This document shows, piece after piece, positions 45,601 through 58,000 of a DNA stretch of 64,000 bases. The stretch lies in assembly GCA_032622095.1 (NCBI GenBank), contig CP136062.1, positions 11,747,710 to 11,811,709 of the forward strand, written 5' to 3'. A program made the position numbers and the translations under genes. Origin of the DNA: Siphonodentalium dalli. Its lineage: Eukaryota > Mollusca > Scaphopoda > Gadilida > Siphonodentaliidae. Below the pieces are notes generated by a model that saw only the letters and a program-made list of their open reading frames with translations, was not told the DNA's origin and did no database searches. Numbering within the stretch: the stretch's first letter is position 1; every line of letters begins with the position of its first letter.

Positions 45601-46547
45601 CAACCATTTTTTTGTAAAAAAATTATTCTTATTCATTTTGAAACTAATGAAAGACAATTTGGAAACTAATGAAAGACAATGTATAATTTTTTGCTGGTAT
45701 ATTCATCATAAATTTGAACAAATCTTCAAGCAAACAAAATTTCAATATTCAAGAAATCTCTTACAACAGTGTCAGGAAGACCAATCGATCTAGCTCAGCA
45801 CGATTGGTCTATTGTGATGTCAAATATTATTGAAATATTGCTTATAATTTACATTTACAGAAGTCAATAATTCTCATGCAGATAACTTCACCTTGTATTC
45901 GGCCAAATATGTTGACGTTAGATTAGAAGGCAGAATTCCCAGATTTGTTTATTATTGGTGAACCTGGATAATTTCGGAGGTGTGCCAATCGTCTTTTGCA
46001 CACTGTGAATACGTAGTCATTCTCTCCTAAATTTGCAAAAATTCCATATATATATAAATATATATACAGAGTGTGAAAACTTTGTTAGTTGCCAAATAAT
46101 TGTCGACATTTTACTTAGAAAACTTGAATGCAAAAACTATGATAGGCCCCCTATTATTTTGTTTGTTTTTTTCTCTTTTTGTTGAATCTACTTTCGTTAT
46201 CGACATGCCGGCCTTTGTTTTGGCTGTTCTCCCAGTCGTGCGTGCCAGCCGATCGTCGTTATTCGGGTGGTTCCGATTTCCTCCGAATATAATTCAATGA
46301 GACTCCGCGCGCTGATTCGCTCCGAAAATGTGTTAGTATCTGATAAGATTTCTTACTCTGATCGCAGTTTTCAACAATTTAATACAGGGCGAGTACCGCA
46401 CTAATAATATGCCACATTGGGGTTTTCTTTCTAGTTTTTTATGACCTTTCTTGTGGTATATCGGGCACAGTTCTGTCTGACATCAAATATATGCCCACCG
46501 GGAGTGAAGCTAATGACTTTAAACAATTTAATTAATCATAAATGGTA

Positions 46548-46801
46548 CAAGCCTTGAAATAGTGTGCCTGTCATTTGCAGAATGAGGTCCCCAGAGGGTG
46601 AATTTAGTGATGCTACCCCACATAGCGGGCTAGCACCACCAAATTCAACCTCTGGGGACCTCATTCTGCTTACACCTCAGCAGAATGAGGTTCCCAGAGG
46701 GTGAATTTGGTGATGCTAGCCCGAAATGCGGGGTAGCATCACTAAATTCACCCTCTGGGGACCTCATTCTGCAAATGACAGGCACACTATTTCAAGGCTT
46801 G
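46548..46801. mobile_element. Double-hairpin MITE (short form, copy 4)
   Basis: Ends are CAAGCCTTGAAATAG and inverse, TA-flanked (46546-46547, 46802-46803). Two AGAATGAGGTCCCCAGAGGG hairpins are separated by TTACACCTCAG. Probably Tc1/mariner-type. Confidence 0.8.
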
Positions 46802-46839
46802 TAAATGAACTATTGGTGGGTTCCATTCCCAATCTGATA

Positions 46840-47034
46840 CAGTAATGCCCTAAATAATCGACTCCTTAACCACAGCAGAATTATGGGTAACTTTTCAGGT
46901 TTCAATCCATTCATCGGAAAGCTCTCACACAGAGCTTTCCGATGAATGGCAACAAGCCATATTTCCGATTAAAACCTGAAAAGTTACCCATAATTCTGCT
47001 GTGGTTAAGGAGTCGATTATTTAGGGCATTACTG
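46840..47034. mobile_element. Foldback MITE, CAGTAATGC family (copy 3)
   Basis: CAGTAATGCCCTAAATAATC palindrome, TA-flanked (46838-46839, 47035-47036), only 37 bp after the previous MITE. Confidence 0.85.
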
Positions 47035-47174
47035 TATATTCATGCATATGCACAGGTTATGAATATGCTAATTTCCCCGGCTTGATATCTTCTATTTTCG
47101 AGACAATCGAATAGGATAAAACAACAACAAATACTAACTAATGTTGCTTATCATTAATCATTAATCATAACATA

Positions 47175-47420
47175 CAAGCCTTGAAATAGGGTGTCTGTCA
47201 TTTGCAGAATGAGGTCCCCAGAGGGTGAATTTAGTGATGCTACCCCGCATAGCGGGCTAGCATCACCAAATTCACCCTCTGGGGACCTCATTCTGCTTAC
47301 ACCTCAGCAGAATGAGGTTTCCAGAGGGTGAATTTGGTGATGCTAGCCCGCATAGCATCACTAAATTCACCCTCTTGGGACCTCATTCTGTAAATGACAG
47401 ACACACTATTTCAAGGCTTG
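47175..47420. mobile_element. Double-hairpin MITE (short form, copy 5)
   Basis: CAAGCCTTGAAATAG ends and two hairpins. The second hairpin is shortened. The left TA is intact; the right flank is AT. Confidence 0.75.
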
Positions 47421-47849
47421 ATAACATATGGCTATTATTGTTTGTTCTAGCTAGTAATAAAAATGGTTGGTTAAAAATTTACTGCGATTGTTATTTTTAT
47501 TTATGTATTTCTGGACAGCAATAGTTCATTGGCACATGTCGTACAGTATGATGTACAGTACCCGGTACACTATTAGTGGGATTGACTAAAATGCAGAATG
47601 GGACGATGGGACAATATTAGAAAACGCAGAACAATGATTAAAACGCAAACAAACAAGTTGTTTTAAACTTGATTACGGTCAATAAAATGCTACACTGATG
47701 ACGAAAATTTATTAATCTAACATTTTGTGCAATAGTATCACCACGGTACAGGGAAATATGAATGCATTGAGTGATTTTGTTGTTATACACAGTTTATGTT
47801 CATTCTGCGTTTTACTGCAGCTATCCATCAATAGTTCAGCTGTCCCATC

Positions 47850-48078
47850 AAAGAAAGCAGGCTAGCATCACCAAATTCACCCTCTGGGGACCTCATAGCT
47901 GGGTAGCATCACTAAATTCACCCTCTGGGGACCTCATTCTGCATACACCTCAGCAGAATGAGGTTCCCAGAGGGTGAATTTGGTGATGCTAGCCTGCTAT
48001 GCGGGGTAGCATCACTAAATTCACCCTCTGGGGACCTCATTCTGCAAATGACAGACACCCTATTTCAAGGATTGATTA
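47850..48078. mobile_element. Double-hairpin MITE (rearranged copy 6)
   Basis: The right half is normal (ends CTATTTCAAGGATTG). The left hairpin is replaced by two tandem right-arm pieces (CTAGCATCACCAAATTCACC), consistent with an internal rearrangement. Confidence 0.65.
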
Positions 48079-48141
48079 TGGTGAATGAAATATAAAATAC
48101 AACATTGATGTTGAGAATATATTAATCTAACTGTTTGTGCA

Positions 48142-49151
48142 ATAATATCACCGTGGACTGGGAAATATGAATGTATTGAGTGATTTTATAATATCACCGT
48201 GGACTGGGAAATATGAATGTATTGAGTGATTTTATAATATCACCGTGGACTGGGAAATATGAATGTATTGAGTGATTTTATAATATCACCGTGGACTGGG
48301 AAATATGAATGTATTGAGTGATTTTATAATATCACCGTGAACTGGGAAATATGAATGTATGAGTGATTTTATAATATCACCGTGGACTGGGAAATATGAA
48401 TGTATTGAGTGATTTTATAATATCACCGTGGACTGGGAAATATGAATGTATTGAGTGATTTTATAATATCACCATGGACTGGGAAATATGAATGTATTGA
48501 GTGATTTTATAATATCACCGTGGACTGGGAAATATGAATGTATTGAGTGATTTTATAATATCACCGTGGACTGGGAAATATGAATGTATTGAGTGATTTT
48601 ATAATATCACCGTGGACTGGGAAATATGAATGTATTGAGTGATTTTATAATATCACCGTGGACTGGGTAATATGAATGTATGAGTGATTTTATAAAATCA
48701 CCGTGGACTGGGAAATATGAATGTATTGAGTGATTTTATAATATCACCGTGGACTGGGAAATATGAATGTATTGAGTGATTTTATAATATCACCGTGGAC
48801 TGGGAAATATGAATGTATTGAGTGATTTTATAATATCACCGTGGACTGGGTAATATGAATGTATTGAGTGATTTTATAATATCACCGTGGACTGGGAAAT
48901 ATGAATGTATTGAGTGATTTTATAATATCACCGTGGACTGGGAAATATGAATGTATTGAGTGATTTTATAATATCACCGTGGACTGGGAAATATGAATGT
49001 ATTGAGTGATTTTATAATATCACCGTGGACTGGGAAATATGAATGTATTGAGTGATTTTATAATATCACTGTGGACTGGGAAATATGAATGTATTGAGTG
49101 ATTTTATAATATCACCGTGGACTGGGAAATATGAATGTATTGAGTGATTTT
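48142..49151. repeat. 46-bp minisatellite, about 22 copies
   Basis: The unit ATAATATCACCGTGGACTGG + GAAATATGAATGTATTGAGT + GATTTT is repeated almost without change; a few copies lack a T or have single substitutions. Diverged single units outside the array at 47735-47785 and 49310-49350 look like the ancestral sequence. Confidence 0.95.
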
Positions 49152-49671
49152 GTTGTTATCATGTTCGTTCTGCATTTTACCGCGTCTGTCCCATCAATGA
49201 GTAAGCTGTCACCTTGACGAAACAAGTTATTTTTAACTTGATTATGGTGAATAAAATGATACACTGATGTCGAGAATATATTAATCTAAAATTTTGTGCA
49301 GAAATATAGTCATGGGACAGTGAAATATGAATCCATTGAGTGATTTAATAGTCATATTCGCAAACACAAATCACATAGTATCAGCTAAAAATAGACATTG
49401 AAAATAGGTAATTTAGTAAAAGACAGAATGAACATGTAAACAATTGTTTAGTGTACGCCATGTTAATACCATCTATTTAAAAACATACTGATGCTGCTAC
49501 ATGCTGTATTATTGATAAACGTCCGGTTTTGTCGCATCACTTTTTCACTGTTCTGCGTTTAGTCATTGTTCTGTATTTTATAATACCGTCCCTAGTGCCA
49601 TCCCGTCCCGTCCCATTCTTTGTTTTTGTCGATCCCCTATTAATTATTATAATTTATATACCTAGCTTTAA

Positions 49672-49905
49672 CCCTTTGAGTGCCAGGTCGATTTTTGTAT
49701 CAACCCATATACCCTGTGCCAATGCATTCTCTTATATATGTGAGTCGACCATAGGTCGCCTCGCATATATAAGAGAATGCATTGGCCTAACATTTTTTTT
49801 TTTTTTTTTTTTTTTTTACAATTTTAATAATTTATTCTTATATTCTTTAACAGACTTATTGTGTAGGTTTAGGGCCGATGAGATCGCCCCCTGGCACTCA
49901 AAGGG
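49672..49905. mobile_element. Second TTAA-flanked family (CCCTTTGAGTGCCAGG) with the same palindrome
   Basis: TTAA at 49668-49671 and 49906-49909, ends CCCTTTGAGTGCCAGG and inverse. Inside is the CCAATGCATTCTCTTATATA palindrome (49711-49782) and a long T run. It differs from the CCCTTTACCCAACA family outside the palindrome. Confidence 0.75.
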
Positions 49906-50388
49906 TTAATATACATGTGAACTATGACGTAAATAAACACCGTTCATAGCACCTTGGGTATTTGTGCTTTAGGTATCCTGACTGTAGATGGTAATGATAT
50001 AGAAAAGTATGTAAAGTGAATCGTTTTGCGACATTGAATTTAAATTTATATATTTACATACTATGTGTGATCATCACTAAATCCAGCATTCCGATTGGTC
50101 GGTGCCCACGTGGCTAGTTGCAATTATTTCTCGGTGAATGCGATACAGCTCATAACTGCAAGCTCATAACAACATCGATACGTCATTTGGGTTTGGAAAG
50201 ACGAACGCGTAATGTGTTGGGCGCATTTGGATTCGCGCAGGATTGACTTAATAAATCATCTGGTTTCAACTGTTCTTGTTAACTTTTGCCAAGGGTGCTA
50301 TGGGATATTTTGGGCTGGTTTTGTCACGATACACTTTTCGATTTAAATACATTTACAAAAGTGGCTTTTTTGCTAAATGTATATAAAT

Positions 50389-50556
50389 ATAAGGATTAGC
50401 TGTCATGTGGACTGTTTTTATGGAGATGTAACCGTGAGGTAAGTGGTCATATCTTGTATGTAAAACCCTTCGGGTTTTACACAAGTTATGACCACTTACC
50501 TCACCTCACGGTTACATGTCCATAGAAACAGTCCACATGACAGTTAATCCTTATTT
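50389..50556. repeat. Palindrome, ~80-bp arms, 5'-side of SF3A1 exon 2
   Basis: ATAAGGATTAGCTGTCATGT...GTAAAACCC, loop TTCGGG, then the inverse ending CCTTAT. Arms differ by a few bases. Confidence 0.8.
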
Positions 50557-50574
50557 GAAAATCGTCTAGCCATG

Positions 50575-50655
50575 TTATCCCTTTCTATACTAAATACTCA
50601 TTGAATCATCTAGCCCATGTTATCCCTTTCTATACTAAGTACTCATTGACGAGTA
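50575..50655. repeat. Two reversed units of the 45-bp minisatellite family
   Basis: Two copies of TTATCCCTTTCTATACTAA + RTACTCATTGA are the inverse of the 8480-10410 unit, 150 bp before SF3A1 exon 2. Confidence 0.75.
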
Positions 50656-50801
50656 GTAGGAAATATTTCATGGATATTAATTTCAAGTTCAATGACCGTC
50701 CTTTGTTGAATTTATTATCTGAACATTTCCCACCAATTATTAATTTTATTAGCTACATGTATTACCATTTTTTGATTAACAACCTTAATTTATTGTTTAA
50801 G

Positions 50802-50966
50802 ACATTGTTGATAAAACTGCTAGTTTTGTTGCCAGAAATGGACCAGAATTCGAAAGTCGTATCAGATCAAACGAGATTAACAACACAAAATTCAACTTCC
50901 TGACGCAGGACGACCCTTACCATGCTTACTATCAGCACAAGGTCAAGGAGTTCAAAGAAGGCAAAG
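50802..50966 (+). CDS. SF3A1: SF3A1 exon 2: first SURP (SWAP) module
   Basis: The exon starts after TTTAAG (50796-50801) and ends before GTAAGA at 50967. After the split Asn codon it reads IVDKTASFVARNGPEFESRI, then RSNEINNTKFNFL, DDPYHAYYQHKVKEFKEGK. This matches the first SURP module of SF3A1 (human ARNGPEFEARIRQNEINNPK, PNDPYHAYYRHKVSEFKEGK). SURP modules mediate protein contacts in U2 snRNP assembly. The donor is phase 1: the exon's last G begins the next codon, Ala in the family. The remaining exons lie outside the window. The unusual feature is that the last bases of this exon and its donor are the template of the tandem array that follows. The overlapping frame at 50601-50903 is a shadow. 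Confidence 0.93.
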
Positions 50967-51018
50967 GTAAGACCCTTACAGGGACCAGTCTAGGGAGAAG
51001 GCAAAGGTATGACCCTTA
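50961..51018 (+). repeat. Authentic SF3A1 exon 2 donor and first duplicated donor
   Basis: GGCAAAG|GTAAGACCCTTACA (50960-50979) recurs as GGCAAAG|GTATGACCCTTA at 51000-51018, spaced by ACCAGTCTAGGGAGAA. The second copy is cut by the transposon at 51019. Confidence 0.8.
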
Positions 51019-52353
51019 GGCCACGTTTTTTTGATTTTGTGGTTTACGGATCCACCGACCGAGTGGAAAACCCCCCGACCTAAAAAAAAAAATGTTAATT
51101 TTTATTTTATATTTTCCGCCGACCCACATATTTGGGTCGAATATTGAATGAATAAATCGCATATTAATTGTCAAAATTTTATTTGTACAACCCCTCCCCC
51201 GGTGACAGCCTCCCATCCTTTCCAATTTGTCGAATGAAAACAATCCAGGGAAATGTTCCGGTGCGTGTTTTTATATACCCGTTTATTTAATAGTGAGTTA
51301 CCTCCCTTCCAAACCCGGAAGTATTTCTGTAAATCCAAAATCGTTCGTCGTTGACATTTATACAAGCGGCAGCTTGTTTGTTAAAGAAATCAAGTGTATA
51401 AATTAAATGTCCCATTGATAAACCCGACATGCAAACGTGTATGTATCCCTTCATTGTATTAAAACGAATTTGTGACATGTGTTTTGTGACTTTTGTCCCC
51501 AAAACAGCCAATTATTTTTCACACTTTTTCAGTGGATGTGTTTTCATGGTGGGGAGAAATTAAAGCCAAAAAATGTGTTGGTAAAAGTATTTCTGCAAAT
51601 GGGGCACCTCATTTCTTTTCTTTAATATATATTACTGCAGAAATTTAGGCCTAATGCAAACAAAATACTTGGATTAATACGGGAACAGGTCACTTCGTTC
51701 CTGAGTCACTTCGTTCCTTTTATATAACTCACTTAAATCCTTTAGCACGGTCTACAGCCCACATTTGTCATCCAATATTCATGACATTTGCTCTGTACAT
51801 TGACACGTAGATGGGAACGAGTGACATAGCCACCGGCGGCCATCTCGGATTTTGCACTTAAATCCTTTAGCACGGACTACAGCCCACATTTTCATCCAAC
51901 CTGTTTGAAATTTGCTGTGTACATTGATACGTAGATGGGAATGAGGTATTTTAGCCACTCCCATGACAGGGTATCACCTAGTCTAAATAGCATGATAAAG
52001 TGAGACCAAACTTGGGTTTATACCGATATATAGTGGGGTGTGGCAATCTATTTATAAGAAAGCCCCTTTGTCACATCAGTCCTGCATATATTACTCTCAG
52101 TGTATCTGAAATAAGATAGTTCAGGGACTATTGAGCGGTCACCTTTTCTGAGGATACCTTAAAAAGTGATGGGTATAACTCACTTGAATCTTCGTGTTGA
52201 AGAGGTGAGCTAAAATTTAGTTTACAAACCAAAAAAAACAAAAAAAACAACACATTTTTCAGTTTTTTATTTTCGTCCTACCCAAGTTGATTATTGCAGA
52301 AAAAACCCGTAAACCACAAAATCAAAAAACCACAAAATCAAAAAACCGTGGCC
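51019..52353. mobile_element. Harbinger-like element inserted in the donor array, TTA duplication
   Basis: The ends are GGCCACGTTTTTTTGATTTT / GTGGTTTACGG and the inverse at the right. The right end has an internal 20-bp duplication. TTA flanks it (51016-51018, 52354-52356). Removing element and one TTA restores ACCCTTACAGGG, the array unit. It contains a nested fragment (51720-51960) of the pearl-like family at 5520. No transposase. Confidence 0.75.
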
Positions 52354-52560
52354 TTACAGGGAACAAAGGTATCACCCTTACAGGGAACAAAGGTATCACC
52401 CTTACAGGGAACAAAGGTATGACCCTTACATGGAACAAAGGTATGACCCTTACAGGGAACAAAGGTATGACCCTTACAGGGAACAAAGGTATGACCCTTA
52501 CAGGGAACAAAGGTATGACCCTTACATGGAACAAAGGTATGACCCTTACAGGGACCAGCC
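52354..52560 (+). repeat. 24-bp tandem array of splice-donor-like units, eight copies
   Basis: The unit is AACAAAGGTATGACCC + TTACAGGG. The eight copies vary at GTATCA/GTATGA and CAGGG/CATGG. Each carries AAAG|GTATGA, derived from the exon 2 boundary. Open frames on both strands here (52287-52678) only reflect the multiple-of-three unit. Confidence 0.85.
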
Positions 52561-53089
52561 TGGAGGGCGACTTGTGAGACATCTTCTCCCTCTAATGTGC
52601 CACTTCTCACTAGTTTTGTACCAGGGAGAAGTAAATTATCTCTCATACACCAGTATGCCTATATCCAGGAAGAAGTAAATTATATCTCATATACCAGTAT
52701 GCCTATATCCAGGGAGAAGTGAATTATATCTCATACACCAGTATGTCTGTATCCAGGGAGAAGTAAATTATCTCTCATACACCAGTATGCCTATATCCAG
52801 GAAGAAGTAAATTATATCTCATATACCAGTATGCCTATATCCAGGGAGAAGTGAATTATATCTCATACACCAGTATGTCTATATCCCAGGGAGAAGTAAA
52901 TTATATCTCATACACCAGTATGCCTATATCCAGGGAGAAGTAAATTATATCTCATACACCAGTATGCCTATATCACAGGGAGAAGTAAATTATATCTCAT
53001 ACACCAGTATGCCTATATCCCAGGGAGAAGTAAATTATATCTCATACACCAGTATGCCTATATCCAGGGAGAAGTAAATTATATCTCAT

Positions 53090-55095
53090 ACACCAGTATG
53101 CCTATATCCAGGAAGAAGTAAATTATATCTCATATACCAGTATGCCTATATCCAGGGAGAAGTGAATTATATCTCATACACCAGTATGTCTATATCCCAG
53201 GGAGAAGTAAATTATATCTCATACACCAGTATGCCTATATCCAGGGAGAAGTAAATTATATCTCATACACCAGTATGCCTATATCCCAGGGAGAAGTAAA
53301 TTATATCTCATACACCAGTATGCCTATATCCCAGGGAGAAGTAAATTATATCTCATACACCAGTATGCCTATATCCAGGGAGAAGTAAATTATATCTCAT
53401 ACACCAGTATACCTATATCCAGGGAGAAGTAAATTATATCTCATACACCAGTATACCTATATCCAGGGAGAAGTAAATTATATCTCATACACCAGTATGG
53501 CTATATCCAGGGAGAAGTAAATTATATCTCATACACCAGTATACCTATATCCAGGGAGAAGTAAATTATATCTCATACACCAGTATGGCTATATCCAGGG
53601 AGAAGTAAATTATATCTCATACACCAGTATGGCCTATATCCCAGGGAGAATTAAATTATATCTCATACACCAGTATGCCTATATCCAGGGAGAAGTAAAT
53701 TATATCTCATACACCAGTATGGCCTATATCCCAGGGAGAAGTAAATTATATATCATACACCAGTATGTCTATATCCAGAGAGAAGTAAATTATATCTCAT
53801 ATACCAGTATACCTATACCCAGGGAGAAGTAAATTATATCTCATACACCAGTATACCTATACCCAGGGAGAAGTAAATTATATCTCATACACCAGTATGC
53901 CTATATCCAGGGAGAAGTAAATTATATCTCATACACCAGTATGCCTATATCCAGGGAGAAGTAAATTATATCTCATACACCAGTATGGCCTATATCCCAG
54001 GGAGAAGTAAATTATATATCATACACCAGTATGTCTATATCCAGAGAGAAGTAAATTATATCTCATATACCAGTATACCTATACCCAGGGAGAAGTAAAT
54101 TATATCTCATACACCAGTATGTCTATATCCAGGGAGAAGTAAATTATCTCTCATACACCAGTATGCCTATATCCAGGAAGAAGTAAATTATATCTCATAT
54201 ACCAGTATGCCTATATCCAGGGAGAAGTGAATTATATCTCATACACCAGTATGTCTATATCCCAGGGAGAAGTAAATTATATCTCATACACCAGTATGCC
54301 TATATCCAGGGAGAAGTAAATTATATCTCATACACCAGTATGCCTATATCCCAGGGAGAAGTAAATTATATCTCATACACCAGTATGCCTATATCCCAGG
54401 GAGAAGTAAATTATATCTCATACACCAGTATGCCTATATCCAGGGAGAAGTAAATTATATCTCATACACCAGTATACCTATATCCAGGGAGAAGTAAATT
54501 ATATCTCATACACCAGTATACCTATATCCAGGGAGAAGTAAATTATATCTCATACACCAGTATGGCTATATCCAGGGAGAAGTAAATTATATCTCATACA
54601 CCAGTATACCTATATCCAGGGAGAAGTAAATTATATCTCATACACCAGTATGGCTATATCCAGGGAGAAGTAAATTATATCTCATACACCAGTATGGCCT
54701 ATATCCCAGGGAGAATTAAATTATATCTCATACACCAGTATGCCTATATCCAGGGAGAAGTAAATTATATCTCATACACCAGTATGGCCTATATCCCAGG
54801 GAGAAGTAAATTATATATCATACACCAGTATGTCTATATCCAGAGAGAAGTAAATTATATCTCATATACCAGTATACCTATACCCAGGGAGAAGTAAATT
54901 ATATCTCATACACCAGTATACCTATACCCAGGGAGAAGTAAATTATATCTCATACACCAGTATGCCTATATCCAGGGAGAAGTAAATTATATCTCATACA
55001 CCAGTATGCCTATATCCAGGGAGAAGTAAATTATATCTCATACACCAGTATGGCCTATATCCCAGGGAGAAGTAAATTATATATCATACACCAGT
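53090..55095. repeat. Higher-order duplication in the minisatellite, 1065-bp offset
   Basis: Variant order across about 53090-54030 is reproduced 1065 bp later (24 units). For example, the ATATCCAGGAAGAAG...GTGAATTAT block is at 53104 and 54169, and identical frames start at 53629 and 54694. A related block also lies at about 52794. Confidence 0.85.
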
Positions 55096-58000
55096 ATGCC
55101 TATATCCAGGGAGAAGTAAATTATCTCTCATACACCAGTATGGCCTATATCCCAGGGAGAAGTAAATTATATCTCATACACCAGTATGCCTATATCCAGG
55201 GAGAAGTAAATTATATCTCATACACCAGTATGTCTATACCCAGTGAGAAGTAAATTATATATCATACACCAGTATGCCTATATCCAGGGAGAAGTAAATT
55301 ATATCTCATACACCAGTATGGTCTATATCCAGAGAGAAGTAAATTATATCTCATATACCAGTATACCTATACCCAGGGAGAAGTAAATTATATCTCATAC
55401 ACCAGTATGCCTATATCCCAGGGAGAAGTAAATTATATCTCATACACCAGTATGTCTATATCCAGGGAGAAGTAAATTATATCTCATACACCAGTATGCC
55501 TATATCCCAGGGAGAAGTAAATTATATCTCATACACCAGTATGCCTATACCCAGGGAGAAGTAAATTATATCTCATACACCAGTATGGCCTATATCCAGG
55601 GAGAAGTAAATTATATCTCATACACCAGTATGGCCTATATCCAGGGAGAAGTAAATTATATCTCATACACCAGTATGTCTATACCCAGTGAGAAGTAAAT
55701 TATATCTCATACACCAGTATGTCTATATCCAGGGAGAAGTAAATTATATCTCATACACCAGTATGTCTATATCCAGGGAGAAGTAAATTATATCTCATAC
55801 ACCAGTATGTCTATATCCAGGGAGAAGTAAATTATATCTCATATACCAGTATGGCCTATATCCAGGGAGAAGTAAATTATATCTCATACACCAGTATGGC
55901 CTATATCCCAGGGAGAAGTAAATTATATCTCATACACCAGTATGGCCTATATCCAGGGAGAAGTAAATTATATCTCATACACCAGTATGTCTATATCCAG
56001 GGAGAAGTAAATTATATCTCATACACCAGTATGCCTATATCCAGGGAGAAGTAAATTATATCTCATACACCAGTATGTCTATACCCAGGGAGAAGTAAAT
56101 TATATCTCATACACCAGTATGGCCTATATCCAGGGAGAAGTAAATTATATCTCATACACCAGTATGCCTATATCCCAGGGAGAAGTAAATTATCTCTCAT
56201 ACACCAGTATGGCCTATATCCAGGGAGAAGTAAATTATATCTCATACTCCAGTATGCCTATATCCAGGGAGAAGTAAATTATATCTCATATACCAGTATG
56301 CATATATCCCAGGGAGAAGTAAATTATATCTCATACACCAGTATGCCTATATCCAGGGAGAAGTAAATTATCTCTCATACACCAGTATGCCTATATCCCA
56401 GGGAGAAGGAAATTATATCTCATACACCAGTATGGTCTATATCCAGGGAGAAGTAAATTATATCTCATACACCAGTATGCATATATCCAGGGAGAAGTAA
56501 ATTATATCTCATACACCAGTATGCCTATATCCCAGGGAGAAGTAAATTATCTCTCATACACCAGTATGTCTATACCCAGGGAGAAGTAAATTATATCTCA
56601 TACACCAGTATGTCTATATCCAGGGAGAAGTAAATTATATCTCATATACCAGTATGCCTATATCCAGGGAGAAGTAAATTATATCTCATACACCAGTATG
56701 TCTATATCCAGGGAGAAGTAAATTATATCTCATACACCAGTATACCTATACCCAGGGAGAAGTAAATTATATCTCATACACCAGTATGTCTATATCCAGG
56801 GAGAAGTAAATTATATCTCACACACCAGTATGTCTATATCCCAGGGAGAAGTAAATTATATCTCATACACCAGTATGTCTATATCCCAGGGAGAAGTAAA
56901 TTATATCTCATACACCAGTATGGTCTATATCCCAGGGAGAAGTAAATTATATCTCATACACCAGTATGTCTATATCCAGGGAGAAGTAAATTATATCTCA
57001 TACACCAGTATGTCTATATCCAGGGAGAAGTAAATTATATCTCATATACCAGTATGTCTATATCCCAGGGAGAAGTAAATTATATCTCATACACCAGTAT
57101 GGCCTATATCCAGGGAGAAGTAAATTATATCTCATATACCAGTATGCCTATATCCAGGGAGAAGTAAATTATATCTCATACACCAGTATGGCCTATATCC
57201 AGGGAGAAGTAAATTATATCTCATACACCAGTATGTCTATACCCAGGGAGAAGTAAATTATATCTCATACACCAGTATGGCCTATATCCCAGGGAGAAGT
57301 AAATTATATCTCATACACCAGTATGTCTATATCCCAGGGAGAAGTAAATTATATCTCATACACCAGTATGTCTATACCCAGGGAGAAGTAAATTATATCT
57401 CATACACCAGTATGCCTATATCCAGGGAGAAGTAAATTATATCTCATACACCAGTATGCCTATATCCAGGGAGAAGTAAATTATATCTCATACACCAGTA
57501 TGCCTATATCCAGGGAGAAGTAAATTATATCTCATACACCAGTATGCCTATATCCAGGGAGAAGTAAATTATATCTCTTACACCAGTATGCCTATATCCA
57601 GGGAGAAGTAAATTATATCTCATACACCAGTATGCCTATATCCAGGGAGAAGTAAATTATATCTCATACACCAGTATGCCTATATCCAGGGAGAAGTAAA
57701 TTATATCTCATATACCAGTATGTCTATACCCAGGGAGAAGTAAATTATATCTCATATACCAGTATGTCTATACCCAGGGAGAAGTAAATTATATCTCATA
57801 TACCAGTATGTCTATATCCAGGGAGAAGTAAATTATATCTCATACACCAGTATGTCTATATCCAGGGAGAAGTAAATTATCTCTCATACAGCAGTATGTC
57901 TATATCCAGGGAGAAGTAAATTATATCTCATACACCAGTATGTCTATATCCAGGGAGAAGTAAATTATATCTCATACACCAGTATACCTATACCCAGGGA

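Larger units (their letters stand above)
17083..50801 (+). other. SF3A1 intron 1 (33.7 kb), transposon and minisatellite depot
   Basis: The intron starts GTATCC and ends TTTAAG. Most recognisable content is mobile or repetitive and is listed separately. Stretches without a named element (about 17100-17780, 18960-19410, 22300-22870, 34610-36130, 39080-39420, 41100-41700, 45600-46540) are A/T-rich with no convincing coding sequence. 17220-17480 shares a diverged inverted repeat with 25305-25570. Blocks at 35280-35400 and 40310-40430 share GGAGCTGAAA and AATGTCATGC-type sequence from an old dispersed repeat. The ORFs at 21499-21807, 33883-34137 and similar match nothing I recognise. Confidence 0.8.

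Noticed and set aside
48142-49151. CRISPR-like array
   Set aside because: Units are contiguous with no unique spacers, and the context is a eukaryotic intron; it is a minisatellite.
52287-52678. Overlapping frames on both strands over the 24-bp array
   Set aside because: A multiple-of-three repeat opens several frames at once; the sequence derives from a splice donor.
53629-57033. 67-codon plus-strand frames in the long minisatellite, considered as a repeat-protein gene
   Set aside because: They appear wherever 45-bp variants cluster and break at each 44-bp unit; the array is intronic.
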